A stretch of 64,000 bases of DNA, from the NCBI GenBank assembly GCA_964606085.1, contig CAZSFD010000017.1:1-64000 (forward strand), given 5' to 3'. The notes under the pieces were generated by a model. The model saw only the letters and a list, made by a program, of their open reading frames with translations, was not told the origin of the DNA and did no database searches. Shown in pieces: positions 35,070 to 43,810 of this stretch. Made by a program: the position numbers and the translations under genes. Position 1 is the stretch's first letter, and the number at the start of each line of letters is the position of its first letter. Origin of the DNA: CAIQJJ01 sp964606085. GTDB taxonomy: Bacteria; Chloroflexota; Anaerolineae; Anaerolineales; UBA4823.

Positions 35070-37511
35070 ATGTTATCGCCTGCTTTCCGCCGTCTTTTCC
35101 TATCCCGCTCCTTCGCCATCCTGCTGCTGCTGCTGCTCGCCATCGGCGCGGTGGCCGTGGGGTTGGCCGGTACGCCGCGGCTGCGCCAGTCTGCGCCCTG
35201 GCTGCTCAACGCGGCCATGCTCAGCACGCTGGTGGGCTGGCTGTTGGCCGCCGCCCCGCTGCCGGGCCAGCTTAGCCTGCCGGTGGGCGCTGTGTTGGGC
35301 GCGGCCTGGGCCTTCATCACCGGGGGCAACCTGGTTCCGGCGCTGCTCAACGGGTTGAGCAAACTGCCCCCGCTGCTGCCACAAATCGTGCGCCACTGGC
35401 TCGAGCCAGCTTCCCCCCCCAACTGGCAGCCCGTAAACATCGCCGCGCAATTGCTGGCCGCCGATGCTGCGGCTGCGTGGCAGCGTCTGCTCGATTGGCT
35501 GGCGATCATCGTCAAACGCCAACCGGCCAGCGACAGCCTGCCCCTGGCAATTTTTTGGATCGGCGTGGTGTGGCTGCTGGCCCTGTGGGCCGGATGGGCC
35601 ACCCGGCGCACATGCAACGCCCTGGCGGCCCTCGGCCCGGCGGTGGGATTGCTGGCCGCCCTGCTCAATTACCAGGGTCTCCCGGCCACCACGCTGATCA
35701 CCCCGCTCGGCGCGACGCTGCTGCTGATGGCGCTGCTGCGCTACGACCGCCGCGAAGCGCAGTGGACTCAGCAGCGCATGGACTTCGCCGAAGGCATGGG
35801 CATGGATGTGACGCTGATGGCCGGCGCACTGGTGGCCCTGTTGCTAACAGCCGGTGTGTTGGCGCCGTCCTTCTCGGTAGAGGCGGTGGTCAATTTTGTC
35901 CGCCAGTTCAACCGGCCAGCCAACGCGCCGGCCGCGCCCATGGGCGAATCGTTCGGGCTGCAAGCCAAGCCGCCGCCCGCTGCCCCGCGCAAGGTGCGCC
36001 CGGCAGGGCTGGCCAGCAGCCACGCGCTGCGCGGCCGCCCCAACCTGACCACAGATGTAGTGATGACGGTCGAAGTCATCCAGCCGCGCTACAACCCGCC
36101 GCCCGAATACCTGCCGCCGCCGCAGATCATGGCCGCCGCGCCGCGCTATTATTGGCGCATGCTCACCTACGATGTGTACACCGGCAGCGGTTGGCGTTCG
36201 AGCAAAGCCAGTTCCATCGGCTACGCTGCCGAAACCGGCCTCTTTGCCACCCAGCCCAATTTCCAACAAACCATCCTGCAACAAATCACCCCCGTGCAAG
36301 AACTGGGCGGCGTGTTGTTCGTTACCGGGCAGTTGCAAAGCGCCAACCAACCCTATGAGGCCGCATGGCGCGTGGCCCCCGGCGCATTTACACAGGCCGA
36401 CCTGTTTGGCGCGTTGATCGCCGACCAGACCTACCAGGCGGCCAGCTACCTGCCCCAGGTCAGCGCGGCCCAACTGCGCAGCGCGCCGACAACGTACCCC
36501 GAACAAATCGCCCTGCGCTACCGGCAACTGCCCGAAAACCTGCCCATCCGCGTGCGTGAACTGGCCCTGACCCTGACCACCGACCAGCCCAGCGCCTACG
36601 ACAAGGCCGCCGCCCTCGAAGGCTTCTTGCGCACCATCCCCTACACACTCGACATCGCCAGCCCGCCGCGCGACCGTGACGTGGTAGATTATTTCCTGTT
36701 CGACCTGCAAACCGGCTATTGCGATTATTACGCCAGCGCCCTGGCCGTGTTGGGCCGCTCAGTTGGCCTGCCAACGCGCCTGGTGATGGGCTACGCCAGC
36801 GGCAGTTTCGACCCGACCAGCCAGCGCTATGTGGTACGCGAAACCGACGCCCACGCCTGGGTAGAAATTTACTTCCCTGAAATCGGCTGGGTGGAATTCG
36901 AGCCAACTGCCGCCCAACCGGCCTTCATCCGCCCAGATACCGACGGCAAGCCCCTGGCCTTCCCGAAGGTGGAACTGCCCCAACCGACCGTCCAACCCGC
37001 GCCCAGCCTGGCAGCCCGACTGCAAGGCGCGCTGACGCTGGCGCTGTTCAGCCTGGCCTGCCTGGGGGCGTTGGCCGTACAGGGGGTCTTCCTCTGGCGG
37101 GCCGTGGAGATGTGGTGGTGGTCGCGGCTGCAACCGCGCCAGGCGGTCATCGCCATCTATCAGCAAATGCGCCGCCAGGGAGAACGCCTGCTGGGGCCGC
37201 TCCCCGGCGGCGATACGCCCGCTGAATTTGCCGGGCGTCTGCAAATGCACCTTTCCCACCCCCATGACACGCCAGGCCGCTGGCGCAAGCGTCTATCTGC
37301 CTGGTTTGCCCGCCGCCTGACGCCTGCAAGCGCAGAAATCGAACAACTTACCGGTCACTACACGCAAGCCATGTACAGCGACCATGCTATCGAAACGCCA
37401 GCGCGCACCCTGGCCTTAGAAACCTGGCGCAGGCTGCGACGGCGGTTATGGCTGGCGCAGTGGGCGCAATGGGTGAACCACGCACTGCGCCCAGGAAGGA
37501 CCACCCCATGA
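35070..37511 (+). CDS. TgpA-type membrane transglutaminase-like protein
   Basis: 813 residues with the DUF3488 / transglutaminase-core / DUF4129 layout. The N-terminus has about six membrane helices (14-275). An extracytoplasmic region contains the transglutaminase core, with C551 in TGYCDYYASA, H595 in TDAHAWVEI and FEPT (E611) where the third triad residue is expected; another helix (~650-672) and a cytoplasmic tail follow. In Pseudomonas TgpA is an essential periplasmic transglutaminase; the substrate here is unknown. The stop overlaps the next start (ATGA at 37508-37511). No ribosome site is visible before ATG 35070. Its genuine acyl-transfer activity is not certain, because the acidic triad residue is Glu. 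Confidence 0.87.
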   Translation: MLSPAFRRLFLSRSFAILLLLLLAIGAVAVGLAGTPRLRQSAPWLLNAAMLSTLVGWLLAAAPLPGQLSLPVGAVLGAAWAFITGGNLVPALLNGLSKLPPLLPQIVRHWLEPASPPNWQPVNIAAQLLAADAAAAWQRLLDWLAIIVKRQPASDSLPLAIFWIGVVWLLALWAGWATRRTCNALAALGPAVGLLAALLNYQGLPATTLITPLGATLLLMALLRYDRREAQWTQQRMDFAEGMGMDVTLMAGALVALLLTAGVLAPSFSVEAVVNFVRQFNRPANAPAAPMGESFGLQAKPPPAAPRKVRPAGLASSHALRGRPNLTTDVVMTVEVIQPRYNPPPEYLPPPQIMAAAPRYYWRMLTYDVYTGSGWRSSKASSIGYAAETGLFATQPNFQQTILQQITPVQELGGVLFVTGQLQSANQPYEAAWRVAPGAFTQADLFGALIADQTYQAASYLPQVSAAQLRSAPTTYPEQIALRYRQLPENLPIRVRELALTLTTDQPSAYDKAAALEGFLRTIPYTLDIASPPRDRDVVDYFLFDLQTGYCDYYASALAVLGRSVGLPTRLVMGYASGSFDPTSQRYVVRETDAHAWVEIYFPEIGWVEFEPTAAQPAFIRPDTDGKPLAFPKVELPQPTVQPAPSLAARLQGALTLALFSLACLGALAVQGVFLWRAVEMWWWSRLQPRQAVIAIYQQMRRQGERLLGPLPGGDTPAEFAGRLQMHLSHPHDTPGRWRKRLSAWFARRLTPASAEIEQLTGHYTQAMYSDHAIETPARTLALETWRRLRRRLWLAQWAQWVNHALRPGRTTP

Positions 37512-39361
37512 AACGTCTGCCAAACTGGCTGCTGCCGCCCACCACCGGTGATGCCCCCCGCGACGCAAACCTGCGCATTCTGCACACCATCCTCATCATT
37601 TTGCTGGCCGCCACCAGCCTGGCCAGTGCCTATTACTTGCTGCTGCCAGGCGAAACCTCCGGTTGGATAATCCTGGCAGGGCTGCTGCCCCAGGCATTCT
37701 GCTTGTGGTTGACGCGGCGCGGCGCCTATATGCCAGCCAGATACCTGATTTTGAGCAGTATGCTGGTCATGGCAACCCTTCTGCTCTTCAATAGCGCTGG
37801 GCTGCATGGGATTGCACTCTTACTCTACCCGGTGCTGATCTTATCGGCCAGCCTGTTCTTAACCCGCCGGGGGTACATTTGGCTGGTGGCGGCCTGTGGG
37901 CTTTCAATAACCCTGGTTGCGGCAGATGAAATTTTCGGTTTGCTCACCCCAAACCGGCAAACAATGCCGGGCCAAATCCTGACCGACTTACTGATGACGC
38001 TACTGATCCTGTTTGTGACGGCAGTGGTGGTTTTTCTGCTCGCTCAGAACATGCGCAACAGCCTGGCCACAGCGCAGGCCAACCAACAGGCTTTGCTGGC
38101 CGCCAACCAGGCATTACACCAGGAGATTGGCGAGAGACAGCGCGCTGAAAAAATTCAGCAGGCCATCTACCGCATCTCAGAAGCCGCCCAAAGCACGCAA
38201 AACCTGACCGAACTGTACGTTTCTATCCATCAGACCATTTGTGAGTTGATGCCGGCGCGCAATTTTTATATCACCCTGTACGACGCGGCGTCAGACCTGC
38301 TGACCACACCCTTTTTGGCTGACGAGTATCGCAGCCATTGGCCGCCCTATAAGCCCGGCAAAGGGCTGGCCGCCTACGTGTTGCGCACGGGCAAACCGCT
38401 GCTGATCACCCCCGCTGAGTTCGACCGCCTGGAAAAATCGGGGCAGGCCGAAATTTTGGTCAAACGCATGATAGATTGGATCGGCGTTCCACTGCGGGCC
38501 GGGCGCGGCATCATTGGCGTGATGGCTGTGCAGACCTACAAACCCGAAGAACGCCTGACCGAGGCCGACAAGGATGTGCTGATGTTCGTCTCGACGCAGG
38601 TGGCGACGGCCATCGAACGCAAGCAGGCCGAAGAAGAACGTCAACGGCTGATTGCCCGCCTGGAAGCGCAAAATACCGAATTGGAGCGCTTCACCTACAC
38701 CGTCTCCCACGATCTCAAAAGCCCGCTGATCACCATCCGCGGCTTTGCCGATTACATGCGCCGCGACCTGGCAGCGGGCAATATCGAACGGGTGCAGCAA
38801 GATTTAACCCGCATCAGCCAATCGGCAGAGAAGATGCAAGAACTGCTCAACAATCTGTTAGAGCTTTCGCGCATCGGGCGGCTGATGAACCCACCCGAGG
38901 CCATCCCCTTCGGCGAGATCGTAGCGGAGGCATTAGCCAGGTTGGAAGGGCCGTTGCAGGCCAGCGGGGTGCGTGCGCATTGTCACGAGGCCACACCCAC
39001 CATCTATGGCGACCGGGCGCGGCTGGTGGAAGTGCTGCAAAACCTGCTCGAAAACGCGATCAAGTTTATGGGCGAGCAGCCCAACCCGCGGATCGAAATT
39101 GGCGTCGTTGACAACCCTGCCGATGAGATGCCGGTTTTGTACGTGCGCGACAATGGCATCGGCATCGAAGCGCAATATCACCAGAAGATTTTCGGCCTGT
39201 TCGAGAAGCTGGCCGGAGGCGGCGAAGGCACCGGCATCGGGCTGGCGCTGGTGAAGCGCATCATCGAGGTGCATGGCGGACAAATCTGGGTCGAATCGGC
39301 TGGCCTGGGGCAGGGCAGCACGTTTTACTTTACCTTACCCACGGCAGTTGCCGCTGGTTGA
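37508..39361 (+). CDS. Membrane GAF histidine kinase
   Basis: 617 residues. Five to six N-terminal membrane helices (about 20-180) without a large outer loop are followed by a coiled segment, GAF 220-370, HisKA with H401 in VSHDLKSPL, and HATPase_c (NLLENAIKF, DNGIGIEAQ, GEGTGIGLALV). The architecture is close to phytochrome-like/LytS-free orphan kinases. It overlaps the TgpA gene by four bases, so the two are co-translated and the kinase may sense cell-envelope state. No response regulator follows; a convergent tryptophanase gene lies downstream. Confidence 0.92.
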   Translation: MKRLPNWLLPPTTGDAPRDANLRILHTILIILLAATSLASAYYLLLPGETSGWIILAGLLPQAFCLWLTRRGAYMPARYLILSSMLVMATLLLFNSAGLHGIALLLYPVLILSASLFLTRRGYIWLVAACGLSITLVAADEIFGLLTPNRQTMPGQILTDLLMTLLILFVTAVVVFLLAQNMRNSLATAQANQQALLAANQALHQEIGERQRAEKIQQAIYRISEAAQSTQNLTELYVSIHQTICELMPARNFYITLYDAASDLLTTPFLADEYRSHWPPYKPGKGLAAYVLRTGKPLLITPAEFDRLEKSGQAEILVKRMIDWIGVPLRAGRGIIGVMAVQTYKPEERLTEADKDVLMFVSTQVATAIERKQAEEERQRLIARLEAQNTELERFTYTVSHDLKSPLITIRGFADYMRRDLAAGNIERVQQDLTRISQSAEKMQELLNNLLELSRIGRLMNPPEAIPFGEIVAEALARLEGPLQASGVRAHCHEATPTIYGDRARLVEVLQNLLENAIKFMGEQPNPRIEIGVVDNPADEMPVLYVRDNGIGIEAQYHQKIFGLFEKLAGGGEGTGIGLALVKRIIEVHGGQIWVESAGLGQGSTFYFTLPTAVAAG

Positions 39362-39427
39362 GCCTGTCGAAACCATGCCTGTCGAAACCATGCCAGCCAA
39401 ACCAGCCGGGTCTCGACAGGCTCGACC
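39356..39427. repeat. Dispersed repeat pair (GTCTCGACAGGCTCGACC family), inverted
   Basis: GGTTGAGCCTGTCGAAACC at 39356-39374 and GGTCTCGACAGGCTCGACC at 39409-39427 are inverse complements at 17 of 19 positions. A partial third copy (GCCTGTCGAAACCATGCC) lies between. The pair sits between two convergent genes and could form a hairpin. The same element occurs inside the coding sequence at 58693-60900. Confidence 0.8.
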
Positions 39428-39431
39428 GACG

Positions 39432-40814
39432 TCAGGCATCCAGCGGCGCAAAACGCGCCGTGAAGTGGCGCAGCAATTTGGGGGCGTAGGTAAAGCGATA
39501 CCCGCGGATATTTTCGCGCTGCTCGGCAATTTTCACCAAAACATCTACCACGTAATCCAGATGGCTCTGCGTGTATACCCGCCGGGGAATGGCCAGGCGC
39601 ACCAGTTCGAGCGCCGGGTAAACCATCACGCCTGTCTCTGGGCTGGGATGGGCGAACATCACCGAGCCGATCTCCACCGCGCGGATCGCCCCCTGGCGGT
39701 ACAGTTCGACCGCCAGCGCCTGCCCCGGAAAGGCCGACTGCGGGATATGCGGCAGGAGGCGACGCGCATCCACGTACACCGCGTGACCGCCGGGCGGCTC
39801 GACGATGGGGATGCCCAGCGCCAGCAGGCGGTCGGCCAGGTAAGCCGCCTGGCCGAGGCGGTAACGCAGGTAATCTTCGTCCACGCCTTCCCACAGGCCG
39901 GTCGCCATCACATCCAGGTCACGCCCGGCCAGGCCGCCGTAGGTGGGGAAGCCCTCGCGCAGGATCAGTTCATTGCAGGCCAATTGGTACAGGTTTTCAT
40001 CGTTCATCATCAGCAGCCCGCCGATGTTGACGATGGCATCCTTTTTGGCGCTCATCGTGGCGCCATCGGCCAGGGCGAACATCTCGCGGGCGATCTCCAG
40101 CACGCTCTTCTCGGCATAACCTTCCTCGCGCAGCTTGATGAACATGGCATTCTCGGCATAACGGCAGGCGTCAATGATGAAGGGGATGCCAAACTCGCGG
40201 TAGACCGCCGCCACCTGGCGCAGATTCTCCAGCGAGACCGGCTGCCCGCCGCCGGCGTTGTTCGTCACCGTGATCATGCCAAAGGGAATGCGCTCACGGC
40301 CCACATCCTGGATGAAATGGCGCAGCTTTTCGATGTCCATATTGCCCTTGAAGGGGTGGTAACGCGTCGGGTCGTCGGCGGCGTCCATCACCAGGTTGGC
40401 GGGGCGGCCGCCGCGGGCGCGGATGTTGGCGTAGGTGGTATCGAAGTGCATGTTGGAGGGTACGAACTGACCTTCTTTCACCAGCAAGGCGCTGAGGATA
40501 TTCTCGGCGGCGCGGCCCTGGTGGGTGGGAACGAAGTAGCGAAAGCCAAATATGCCCTTCACGGCTTCTTCCAGGCGGAAATACGAACGTGCGCCGGCGT
40601 AGCTTTCATCGCCCTGCATCATCGCCGCCCATTGCGCCTGGCTCATTGCGCCGGTGCCAGAATCGGTCAACAGGTCAATGAAAACATCTTCGGCGCGCAG
40701 GGCGAACACATTGTAGCCAGCCGCCTGTAAGGCCGCCTGGCGCGCTTCGGGCGAGATCAACCGAATGGGTTCGACCATCTTGATGCGGAAGGGTTCGGGG
40801 GGGTAGGCTGGCAT
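39432..40814 (-). CDS. tnaA: Tryptophanase
   Basis: 460 residues. A fold-I PLP beta-eliminating lyase that splits tryptophan into indole, pyruvate and ammonia. The PLP lysine is in TMSAKKDAIVNIGG (second Lys), preceded by IIDACRYAENA. Tyrosine phenol-lyase is the near relative, but the region before the end reads AIRAVEIGS, as in tryptophanase, rather than the Arg-bearing SMERG of phenol-lyase. YTQSHLDYVVD and LRHFTARF are also typical. ATG 40814 is chosen because AAGGA lies ~9 bases upstream; an ATG at 40832 has none. It has its own promoter and no tnaC-like leader or tnaB permease is visible. Confidence 0.9.
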   Translation of the reverse strand: MPAYPPEPFRIKMVEPIRLISPEARQAALQAAGYNVFALRAEDVFIDLLTDSGTGAMSQAQWAAMMQGDESYAGARSYFRLEEAVKGIFGFRYFVPTHQGRAAENILSALLVKEGQFVPSNMHFDTTYANIRARGGRPANLVMDAADDPTRYHPFKGNMDIEKLRHFIQDVGRERIPFGMITVTNNAGGGQPVSLENLRQVAAVYREFGIPFIIDACRYAENAMFIKLREEGYAEKSVLEIAREMFALADGATMSAKKDAIVNIGGLLMMNDENLYQLACNELILREGFPTYGGLAGRDLDVMATGLWEGVDEDYLRYRLGQAAYLADRLLALGIPIVEPPGGHAVYVDARRLLPHIPQSAFPGQALAVELYRQGAIRAVEIGSVMFAHPSPETGVMVYPALELVRLAIPRRVYTQSHLDYVVDVLVKIAEQRENIRGYRFTYAPKLLRHFTARFAPLDA

Positions 40815-40876
40815 ACGCGCATTCCTTTCCATGCTGGGGGTGAAACAGGGTTGGCCTAGTGAATCAGGTGGGCAAA

Positions 40877-40904
40877 ATTATAGCGTAAACGGGGGTGGGT
40901 TAAA
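40877..40904 (-). promoter_or_regulatory. Putative tryptophanase promoter
   Basis: On the minus strand TTTAAC (40899-40904), 16 bases, then a consensus TATAAT (40877-40882), ending about 63 bp before the tnaA start. The -35 match is weak and overlaps the T-run of the upstream terminator. Confidence 0.5.
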
Positions 40905-40942
40905 AAAACCGAGAGTCAGGCGGCCTGTTTCCTGACCCTCGG
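40902..40942 (-). terminator. Rho-independent terminator after the TlpA-like gene
   Basis: On the minus strand CCGAGGGTCAGG pairs with CCTGACTCTCGG (one mismatch) around a ten-base loop, followed by seven T. It lies about 60 bp after the thioredoxin-like gene and separates it from tryptophanase. Confidence 0.8.
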
Positions 40943-41002
40943 CTAGAGGAGAATGCACACCTACCCAAGGGGTGCGGTTTGCTCATTCGGGTTCCCCATC
41001 GG

Positions 41003-41572
41003 TCACTGACTTTGCAGAAGGGGGGTGATTTTTGCTTCCAGGCTCTCCGGGCTGAACATGCCCTGGTGAATGCCCTTCACCACGCCATCCCGCCCAACGA
41101 TGATGGAGGTGGGAAAGCTGTGGATGCCCAGGCCATTCAACACCCGCAAATCTTCATCGAGCAACACAGGAAAAGCCAAGCCTGCCTGTTCGGCAAATGC
41201 CGAGGCCTGGCTTAAGCTATCGCCCGCGTTGACGGCCAGCAGCACAAAGCCTTCGGCCTGGTGCGCCTGGTAATAGGCGTTGAGATCGGGCATTTCGGCC
41301 TTGCACGGCGGACACCAGGTGGCCCAGGCATTGACCAGCACCACTTTCCCGGCGAAATCATCCAGCTGGACGGTCTGGCCCTGGAGGTCGGTCAGGCTGA
41401 AATCGCTCAAGGGCTGGCCGATGCGGGCGGGGGCGAGGGCCTGGACAGGCGTTTTTTGGCTAAAGAGCAATGCCGCTGCAAAGAGCAGCAAAAAAGCGCC
41501 AATGCCGATGAAGATATTGCGAATTTTTTGCTGGCGGTGGCGTCTGGCAATCCGTTCGGAACGAGTGGACAT
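41003..41572 (-). CDS. TlpA/ResA-like membrane-anchored thioredoxin
   Basis: 189 residues. A basic N-terminus and a single membrane helix (about 18-37) anchor an extracytoplasmic thioredoxin fold with the redox motif WATWCPPCKAEMP (C87, C90), a cis-proline at SFPTS, and a central insertion typical of TlpA/ResA. Such proteins reduce disulfides, often for cytochrome c maturation, which fits the multiheme cytochromes about 5 kb away. Start ATG 41572 has GGAG upstream. The gene lies 65 bp downstream of the selenocysteine peroxiredoxin on the same strand and may share its transcript, but being outside the membrane it is not an obvious direct reductant for a cytoplasmic peroxiredoxin. Confidence 0.9.
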   Translation of the reverse strand: MSTRSERIARRHRQQKIRNIFIGIGAFLLLFAAALLFSQKTPVQALAPARIGQPLSDFSLTDLQGQTVQLDDFAGKVVLVNAWATWCPPCKAEMPDLNAYYQAHQAEGFVLLAVNAGDSLSQASAFAEQAGLAFPVLLDEDLRVLNGLGIHSFPTSIIVGRDGVVKGIHQGMFSPESLEAKITPLLQSQ

Positions 41573-41637
41573 GGAAAACTCCTGCAATGGTTTTACCGGT
41601 TAGATGCCAGAAGGCCGCCAACGTTTCATCCAGAAAA

Positions 41638-42345
41638 TTACTCCATCTCCGGCTTCCACACTTCCCAAACCTTGCCCACCAGATCGGGGCCGGGTTTGAG
41701 GGTGAGTTTGCCAGGTTCCCAGCCAGCGGGGGTAGCTTCTTTGCCGCCCGAAGCGCGCACATGCTGGAAGGCCTGAATCTGGCGCACCGACTCGGCAAAC
41801 TTACGACCTACCGGGGGCGTCAGCACTTCCATCGCCTGAATGATGCCATCGGGGTCAATGATGAAACGCCCGCGCAGTTCGATGCCCTGGGCTTCGTCCC
41901 ACACGCCATACGCCCGGCCCACATTGCCCGCCTGGTCGGAGGCCATGTGGAAAGGCACGCCGCCTTCGACCATCTTGACCAATTCGTGGTCATTCCACAT
42001 CTTGTGGACGAAATGGCTGTCCACGCTGACCGAGATCACCTCCACGCCCAATTCTTGCAGCACCGGATATTGGTCGGCGACCGCCGACACTTCTGTCGCT
42101 CAGACAAAGGTGAAATCGCCAGGGTAAAAGCACAGCAGCACCCACTTCCCGGCAAAATCGGAAAGTTTGATGGGCGTGAAGCCGCCGCGGTAATAGGAGG
42201 GGGCGGTAAAATCGGGGGCCTTTTGGCCTACACGAGCGGTCATACGGGTCTCCTTCGGTTCGGATAAAATGGGGGTGGATGGGGCGGGTGATTCGCCGCC
42301 CGATACGCTGCCCGTGACACGGGCGCAACCAACGGTTTCAGCCAT
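41638..42345 (-). CDS. Selenocysteine-containing peroxiredoxin (in-frame TGA)
   Basis: The frame is a complete AhpC/Prx1-type peroxiredoxin interrupted by one TGA at 42100-42102, exactly where the peroxidatic Cys belongs (YPGDFTFV-TGA-ATEVSA). Upstream lies VGQKAPDFTAPSYY; downstream ISVSVDSHFVHKMW, GIELRGRFIIDPDG and TPAGWEPGK. A SECIS-like hairpin directly follows the TGA, so I read it as selenocysteine rather than a frame break. Two starts have excellent ribosome sites: ATG 42345 (AAAGGAG; Sec82) and ATG 42243 (AAGGAG; Sec48, the usual family position). No Cys remains downstream: the usual VCPAGW resolving cysteine is replaced (KEATPAGW). It would reduce peroxides with an outside thiol donor. 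Confidence 0.85.
42073..42102 (-). promoter_or_regulatory. Bacterial SECIS-like element with its UGA codon
   Basis: Reading the minus strand, after TGA (42102-42100) come 11 bases, then stem GTCGGC (42088-42083), loop GGTC (42082-42079) and stem GCCGAC (42078-42073). An unpaired T and a further G-C pair lie below the stem. Loop sequence, distance from the UGA (18-21 bases) and bulged U resemble the known E. coli fdhF SECIS. Confidence 0.75.
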
Positions 42346-42390
42346 AGCGACTCCTTTCTAAAATGGGTAGAATGGGCGGTTGCAACTATT

Positions 42391-42419
42391 ATTATAGTGC
42401 AATTGCCGTGACTTTTCGA
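42391..42419 (-). promoter_or_regulatory. Putative peroxiredoxin promoter
   Basis: On the minus strand TCGAAA (42414-42419), 17 bases, then a consensus TATAAT (42391-42396), about 45 bp before ATG 42345. The position supports translation from the upstream start as well as the inner one. Confidence 0.55.
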
Positions 42420-42475
42420 GATTTCGACCCAATAATTTATGCGTCAAGAGGTTTGGTTTCCTGCGGAGGTGTTCC

Positions 42476-43093
42476 ATGTCCACAAACTTTTCCCCAAAAA
42501 CCAATCCATCTGGAATTTGGCTGATCTTGCTGACGGCCCTGCTGCTGCCGGCGCTGGCCTGCAATATGTTTGCCACCGAAGAAGCCCCCTGGGTGCCCGA
42601 AAAAGCCCGGCAATACACTGCCGAAACCGCCGCGGTTGAAGTCTATGTGCTGCTCGACCGAGAAGGGAATGTGGTAGATTTCGACCAACCCTACGCCTAC
42701 GGCGCCAACGCCCGGATGCGGTATGTGTTGCGCTTTTGGGATGTAGGCCTCCTGATGCCGGGCGAGTATGGCGCTGCCACTATTTCAAAGGTATACACGC
42801 CCTTTCAAATTACCGGCATCCAACAAGACCTCGAAGACGACCTGTCGCAAGCGGAAAAATCGGAAATCTACACCCGCACAAGCTTCCCTGCCACCGAAAT
42901 CCACTGGGCCGACCTGGACTTTAACGGCGGGCCGCAGGGTAGTTTCGCCGGCACGAACCCCGATACTGGCAAAGACCTATTCGGTCACATGGACTGGCGC
43001 GAGAAAGAATGGGAAATGCACGTGGTCTTCACCCAGGACATCCAGCAAGATTATCTGGTACAGGGCGACGAACCTTTCTATAACTGGCCCTGA
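42476..43093 (+). CDS. Lipoprotein of unknown function
   Basis: 205 residues with a lipoprotein signal peptide (LLTALLLPALAC, lipid-modified C29). I do not recognise the family. The mature part has few hydrophobic stretches, is acidic in the middle (DLEDDLSQAEKSE) and aromatic toward the end (IHWADLDF, MDWREKEWEMHVVF). A strong GGAGGT precedes ATG 42476. It is transcribed away from the peroxiredoxin gene, with a shared intergenic region of 130 bp, and converges on the methyltransferase gene. It ends only nine bp from that gene's stop. Confidence 0.75.
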   Translation: MSTNFSPKTNPSGIWLILLTALLLPALACNMFATEEAPWVPEKARQYTAETAAVEVYVLLDREGNVVDFDQPYAYGANARMRYVLRFWDVGLLMPGEYGAATISKVYTPFQITGIQQDLEDDLSQAEKSEIYTRTSFPATEIHWADLDFNGGPQGSFAGTNPDTGKDLFGHMDWREKEWEMHVVFTQDIQQDYLVQGDEPFYNWP

Positions 43094-43102
43094 CGCTGTC
43101 AC

Positions 43103-43810
43103 TCACCAAACCCCCGGCAACAGACGGTAGCGTACCTGTTTGACGTACTCGGAATAGCCGGGCAGTTCTTTTTGAAGGGTCTGGTCTTCCAGATGGGTGC
43201 GCAGGGTAAACGCCAGCATCGTCAACAGCGCCGGGATGAAGGCCCACCACGAGCCGAGCAGTAACGGTTGGCCCAGGCAGCCGATCAGATTGCCCAGGTA
43301 GCCGGGATGCCGCACGATGCGGTAGGGGCCGCGTTGCGCCACCTGATGGTTTTCCTGGATGCGCACGCTTTCAGAGAAAAACGGGTTGCAGGCCATCGCC
43401 CACAGGAAAATCGTCCAATGGGTGACGAAGAGCAGAACGCCCAGCAAATGCCACCCCAACGCAATCTCACCCGACCAGCCCCAACGCTGATCCAGCCCGG
43501 CGATCACGACAATGGCGAAGAAACACACCCTCGCGGCGCTGGCCAGTCCGAGGTCCCAGCGTTTGGCGCCCGGCTGGCGCATCCCCCCGGCACGGTCGGC
43601 CAGCAGGGCCGGATTGATCGGCACGAGGACGACCAGGTGCGCAGCCATCGCCAGGATCATCAGGAGCAGAAAGGCCCAGCCCCAGGGCCAGTCCCACTTC
43701 CCGGCGGAAAGGAACAGCAGGGCCAGGTAAATGAGCATCCCCACGGCAATGCCGCTGGCCCAGGAGATTATCTTACGTTTGATTTCGGGTGTCATGGGTT
43801 GGGTTTGCAT
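43103..43810 (-). CDS. Isoprenylcysteine carboxyl-methyltransferase-like membrane protein
   Basis: 235 residues with about five membrane helices. The C-terminal half carries the ICMT/PEMT signature: GPYRIVRHPGYLGNLIG for S-adenosylmethionine binding and a C-terminal ED...L...YSEYVKQVRYRLLPG. Bacterial members methylate unknown small or lipid substrates. I chose ATG 43810 (MQTQP); it has only a weak GGTGA upstream. ATG 43864 would add 18 residues and ATG 43795 would remove five. It stands alone between a convergent lipoprotein gene and the OsmC gene, with no operon evidence. Confidence 0.8.
   Translation of the reverse strand: MQTQPMTPEIKRKIISWASGIAVGMLIYLALLFLSAGKWDWPWGWAFLLLMILAMAAHLVVLVPINPALLADRAGGMRQPGAKRWDLGLASAARVCFFAIVVIAGLDQRWGWSGEIALGWHLLGVLLFVTHWTIFLWAMACNPFFSESVRIQENHQVAQRGPYRIVRHPGYLGNLIGCLGQPLLLGSWWAFIPALLTMLAFTLRTHLEDQTLQKELPGYSEYVKQVRYRLLPGVW

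Noticed and set aside
39432..40814. Tyrosine phenol-lyase
   Set aside because: The region that carries a specificity Arg in phenol-lyase reads AVEIGS, as in tryptophanase.
42100..42102. TGA read as an inactivating stop, making the peroxiredoxin a pseudogene
   Set aside because: It falls exactly at the catalytic Cys, the rest of the frame is intact, and a SECIS-like hairpin follows at the right distance.
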